The notes below the pieces were generated by a model that saw nothing but the letters and a program-made list of their open reading frames with translations, ran no database searches and had not been told where the DNA came from. DNA of 48,297 nt from Arcobacter sp. F2176 (lineage in GTDB: Bacteria; Campylobacterota; Campylobacteria; Campylobacterales; Arcobacteraceae): contig NZ_PDJV01000021.1 in NCBI RefSeq assembly GCF_004116465.1, forward strand, positions 1 to 48,297. The letters are read 5' to 3'. Shown here piece after piece: positions 45,093-48,297 of the stretch. The first letter of the stretch is position 1, and every line of letters begins with the position of its first letter. The translations under genes were made by a program, and so were the position numbers.

Positions 45093-47135
45093 TTATTCAA
45101 AATCAGATAATAAATGATACAAAGTAATCTCCTTATTATTTTTCTTCCGAATTTCTTTGAAAATCTTTAAGTTCACTTTTTTTGAATCAATCTCGTCAAA
45201 AATATTGTTGGATAAATTTGTATTATCAAAACCTTTATATTGTTGATTTACTAAATAGTTTTTATAGTTATTACATAATGTAAAAAATTCTTTCACTTTA
45301 CAATAAACTAAAACAACGACAACATTACAACCTTTTGCATTATAGCCATCTAACTTATCCATATGTGATTTAATAGTCTGTCGTGAACATCCAAATAATC
45401 TAAATGCTTCTATTAAGAATAAATCATCTTTAGATTGATTTGAAACAATAATATCCCGTTCTCCTGCACTCTTATCAGTTGCTGAATTCCCTCCACGTGA
45501 TTGATCTCTAGCTGACCAGTTAATAAAACCCATTCTTTGGTTTATTAATGATGTCACCCAGTCATTAATCATATCTTCTATAAAGAGTTTTTTGCTTTTA
45601 TTTTTTACATTTTCTCTACGTTCTAATAATTCTAATGATATTAAACGCATATTTTCTAAAATAAATTCTTCCAAAGATAATTCTTCTTCTCTAGGAAATA
45701 TTTTAGCATGATGTTCATCTATCATATTTTTTATTTTTAACCAATATACTTTTGCTTCTTCAGGAGTTAATATTATTGAACTTGAGTTGATTTTAAGTAT
45801 TTGTTTACTTTTATATGCAACTTCATATTCATTTACTAAATCATCTTTAATTTTTTCTAATTCATCCTTTTTAGATTTGTCAATTTCTTTATGAAAAATA
45901 AAAACTTCTTCTAAGTATTTAATTGCTGTTGCAGACATTTGTTGTTTCTGTAAAAACTTACATCTTATAGGGACAATATCCAAGTCATTCTTTAAATACT
46001 CTGGCATTGTATTCCAATAATACAAAAATTTATCAAAATTATTTATAATTTGATAGCCTTCAAGTAAAATTACATATTCACTTTTATCTAAAATATTATT
46101 TTCAAATTGGATTGATAAATTCTCCCATTCTAAAAGAGCATCTTTATATGACTCTAAATAATTATCATCATCTTTATTAAGCAGCTTACAACGAACAATC
46201 AATAAGTTTAGCGCATATATTGGTTGAATAGAGTCATTTAAAATAGCTTTTAAAATTTTATAAGTTTTCTCAGGTTCTTCTTCAAAATATAATAAAGCTA
46301 CTATAAATCTTCTATGTCTTTCCATTTCTTCTTGCATTGATTGTTTAAAACTACCGAAGTTTTTTCTATCATTAAATGGGTTTTCAACTTTATTGAGTTT
46401 CTTTATTTTATCTTTAGTCTGTAAAACCTTTTGATTAAAGATTTTTAATAAATCCTTTTTATACTTTATTTCTTTGTAGATTTTTTTAAAATGATCTGAT
46501 TTTTGATTATTTTCTAAAATGTCTAATAATGGCTCAGAATAATCTTCCAATTCATTTTCATTTAATGTTAAAACTAAAGTATCAATTATCTCAAACATAT
46601 GGGAAAAGTCTTCTTCTCCTATTTGTCTTGTCTTTAATTTTTTAAATACCTCTTTTCTTATTTCTGTAGATGTAGAGTACTTTAATACTTCAAAAATATT
46701 TGCAATACTTGTATTGTTTAAAAGATACGCTAAAATCTCTTTTCTATTATCATTATGAAACTGATTAAAAAATTCTAAAAACATACCAATTAAGTTATGT
46801 TCATTTTTTTCTAAAAATGGTTGAAAAATATTTTTCTTCCAATCAGTATTATCGGTATATTCTTTTACAATAATAACTAGAGCATTTTCTATTAATACTT
46901 TATCTTTTTCAACAGATATTTTATATAAGTTTAGTAAAAACCTAAAGTGCACTCTAATTGTATGTAGAATATGGAAAACATCATCATCTTTATAGTCTTT
47001 GTTAGATATTAAAGTAGTGCTAGAATTAAATAGACTCTCTTTTTGTTTGTTTGTAGATAATTGAACCAATAAACTCCAATCAAATTGATCCATAATACTA
47101 TCTTCAGATAAACCATGGTTTTTTAAAGCATACAT
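45093..47135 (-). CDS. Large helical protein with possible C-terminal PD-(D/E)XK-like domain (3' part of a two-frame gene)
   Basis: 680 residues from ATG 47135, but no ribosome site precedes that ATG and the frame stays open up to 47195, where the upstream 367-aa frame ends. The first ~480 residues are helical repeats rich in Leu, Asp and Lys. The last ~150 contain SATDKSAGERDIIVSN then LFLIEAFRLFG and GCNVVVVLVYCKVKEFF. This is a core strand pattern like PD-(D/E)XK nucleases, with Asp in GERDII and Glu in IEAF; the usual Lys is missing or moved. I do not recognise the family. In an integrase island, a defence role is plausible. Confidence 0.7.
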   Translation of the reverse strand: MYALKNHGLSEDSIMDQFDWSLLVQLSTNKQKESLFNSSTTLISNKDYKDDDVFHILHTIRVHFRFLLNLYKISVEKDKVLIENALVIIVKEYTDNTDWKKNIFQPFLEKNEHNLIGMFLEFFNQFHNDNRKEILAYLLNNTSIANIFEVLKYSTSTEIRKEVFKKLKTRQIGEEDFSHMFEIIDTLVLTLNENELEDYSEPLLDILENNQKSDHFKKIYKEIKYKKDLLKIFNQKVLQTKDKIKKLNKVENPFNDRKNFGSFKQSMQEEMERHRRFIVALLYFEEEPEKTYKILKAILNDSIQPIYALNLLIVRCKLLNKDDDNYLESYKDALLEWENLSIQFENNILDKSEYVILLEGYQIINNFDKFLYYWNTMPEYLKNDLDIVPIRCKFLQKQQMSATAIKYLEEVFIFHKEIDKSKKDELEKIKDDLVNEYEVAYKSKQILKINSSSIILTPEEAKVYWLKIKNMIDEHHAKIFPREEELSLEEFILENMRLISLELLERRENVKNKSKKLFIEDMINDWVTSLINQRMGFINWSARDQSRGGNSATDKSAGERDIIVSNQSKDDLFLIEAFRLFGCSRQTIKSHMDKLDGYNAKGCNVVVVLVYCKVKEFFTLCNNYKNYLVNQQYKGFDNTNLSNNIFDEIDSKKVNLKIFKEIRKKNNKEITLYHLLSDFE

Positions 47136-47182
47136 TAGTGAAGATTGATAAAGATTAATAATATCGGAGATAATAATAGTAT

Positions 47183-48286
47183 TTAATTGAAAAAATCATC
47201 ATTTTCACTAATCTCTAAAGATTCTTTATGACTTTTATTTAAAAGCCATAACAATAAATGTATTTTTTCATATGGAAGATGAAAACTTAGACCTCTACCT
47301 ATATTACTGTTGATAATTTTTTTAGAAATACTGGGTAAAGTAAGTCTCAATAAAGATTGTTTAGGATGATTTGAAACTTGAATCACCATTACTTTTTCAA
47401 AAAACTTTAATACATTATTTAAATAAAAAGATTGCTCTTGATTCATAGAGTAATGGTTTTCTACCATTAAAATAAGTAAATTAGAAATAATATTAGAACT
47501 CTTTTGTATATCAATAAATTTTTCAAAAAATGAAAAGAAAACTTCAATTGATTGATTCCATATCATTTCTTTCCACTGAAGTACATAGTCATTTGAATTT
47601 GTTCTAAGTGTTGGTAAATTATTATTTGACAAAATATGTTTCATTCCAATAGTCAATGTTTCTGAACTACTTAAATAAAAAGGAATTAACGAATCATTAA
47701 ATAAAGTTGTTAAAAGTTGACCCGCTAAAAATGGTCTACTTTGGCAATCATTAAATAATTTTTTTGTTCTTGAAAAACTATTTTCTTCATTATATATAAA
47801 TACATCATTTATTATTACAAAATAAATCAAATCCTCATATATAGTTATACCTGTTGGAAAAATTCTGTCTGTAATTGCTCTATTGTTCCACCATAAAAAA
47901 GCATCTAATATATTATTTTCAGGGTTAAGTTTTCTTAATTCATTTGGTAATTCAATGTTTGTACTATAAATTGAAAAGTGATGCCTATTAGCCTCTAAAC
48001 AAAGTTTTTTATAGATATCATACCATGTCTCTTTCAGTTCATCTGAATTTAAAATGTAATCTACAGATTCGTCTAAAAAATCATCTTTAAACTTTTCATT
48101 TTCAAAGTCTAAATCAACTATCCCATTATAATCAAAGGCATTAGACATTAAATAAATCCATTTTTCAAAAGCATCTTTTTTTGATTTATTTTTACTATAT
48201 AATAACTTCCATAACTCACTACCTATAGGCTTTATATCATTAGATGAAAATTGAAAAGTATATATATTTTCATCTTTTTTTATCAA
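47183..48286 (-). CDS. 5' part of the two-frame gene (367 aa, unknown family)
   Basis: A soluble helical protein starting near the right edge (TTG 48286, with an in-frame TAG three codons upstream, weak ribosome site). Segments such as NPENNILDAFLWWNNRAITD and SRPFLAGQLLTTLFNDSLIP are regular protein, but no family is recognised. It ends ENDDFFN at TAA 47183-47185, directly at a T TTT TTC heptamer. Past that point the -1 frame runs without a stop into the 680-aa frame. Reading through would give one protein of about 1,060 residues. Confidence 0.7.
   Translation of the reverse strand: MIKKDENIYTFQFSSNDIKPIGSELWKLLYSKNKSKKDAFEKWIYLMSNAFDYNGIVDLDFENEKFKDDFLDESVDYILNSDELKETWYDIYKKLCLEANRHHFSIYSTNIELPNELRKLNPENNILDAFLWWNNRAITDRIFPTGITIYEDLIYFVIINDVFIYNEENSFSRTKKLFNDCQSRPFLAGQLLTTLFNDSLIPFYLSSSETLTIGMKHILSNNNLPTLRTNSNDYVLQWKEMIWNQSIEVFFSFFEKFIDIQKSSNIISNLLILMVENHYSMNQEQSFYLNNVLKFFEKVMVIQVSNHPKQSLLRLTLPSISKKIINSNIGRGLSFHLPYEKIHLLLWLLNKSHKESLEISENDDFFN
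47189..47195 (-). other. Slippery heptamer at the junction of the two frames
   Basis: On the coding strand the bases are GAT TTT TTC AAT TAA. The heptamer T TTT TTC fits the X XXY YYZ rule for -1 slippage. The new frame has its own TGA right before the heptamer and then stays open into the 680-aa frame, so the only window for switching is this heptamer. A one-base loss in the T-run, natural or from sequencing, would look the same. Confidence 0.6.
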
Positions 48287-48297
48287 CTGTTCTAATA

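Noticed and set aside
45093-47135. The 680-aa frame treated as an independent gene
   Set aside because: The ATG at 47135 has no ribosome site, and the frame is open back to the slippery heptamer at the end of the upstream frame. It is kept as a feature but interpreted as part of a two-frame gene.

Overview
The window looks like chromosome of a Campylobacterota bacterium close to Arcobacter (Arcobacteraceae). It is very AT-rich. It carries a tmRNA with a Campylobacter-like tag (ANNTNYAPAYAKVA), cell-shape hydrolases of the Csd3/Csd6 (Pgp3/Pgp2) type, 'HQWRQPL' histidine kinases and the carboxyspermidine route of polyamine synthesis. Several genes start with TTG or GTG behind a good Shine-Dalgarno. 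The assignment rests on protein recognition; no search was run.

Layout. (1) 1-2881: left accessory segment with the tail of an unidentified, possibly mobile-element, gene and a two-gene leftward operon. This is an SMC/ABC-like ATPase followed by a DUF4435 (Toprim-like) protein, the architecture of the PARIS anti-phage system (AriA-AriB). (2) 2889-21466: mostly core genes. These are purH, an ammonium channel fused to a diguanylate cyclase, a D-Ala-D-Ala-ligase-like ATP-grasp enzyme, a TauE/SafE-like membrane protein, purL, a divergent pair of peptidoglycan-trimming enzymes, mgtE, a sensor kinase, folE, a four-gene type II secretion/competence-like operon whose gspF gene is interrupted by one in-frame TGA, and era. 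(3) 21536-25874: a sensor kinase/response regulator/sulfide:quinone-oxidoreductase-like/DUF1641 cassette, bounded by two copies of the 3' end of yifB. One copy is a 145-bp orphan beside era, so this is a recombination or insertion scar. (4) 25730-37255: yifB (comM), a DUF389 membrane protein, def-clpP-tig, a VWA-TPR membrane protein, two PPK2 polyphosphate kinases, rubredoxin, nspC and carboxy(nor)spermidine dehydrogenase. (5) 37401-37795: ssrA (tmRNA).

(6) 37796-48297: a genomic island that appears to be integrated at the 3' end of ssrA and runs off the right edge. It holds a P4-type integrase, an anti-phage dCTP-deaminase-like gene with a small overlapping partner, and an apparently degenerate plasmid-type origin (ten iterons, a 181-bp tandem duplication, a possible Rep remnant). 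Next come four copies of an unexplained ~70-nt element, an XRE repressor with palindromic operators and two small lipoproteins. Last is a leftward operon in which a large helical protein ending in a possible PD-(D/E)XK-like nuclease domain is encoded in two frames joined at a T TTT TTC slippery site, followed by a 219-aa unknown.

Themes. Purine synthesis (purH, purL), peptidoglycan shape control, DNA uptake/processing (T2SS-like genes plus comM), sulfide oxidation under two-component control, and polyphosphate and polyamine metabolism form the housekeeping part. At least two recognisable anti-phage systems (PARIS-like and dCTP deaminase) and one candidate new one (the two-frame protein plus its 219-aa neighbour) lie at the edges. 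The best candidate for something undescribed is the right-hand island operon at 44384-48286.
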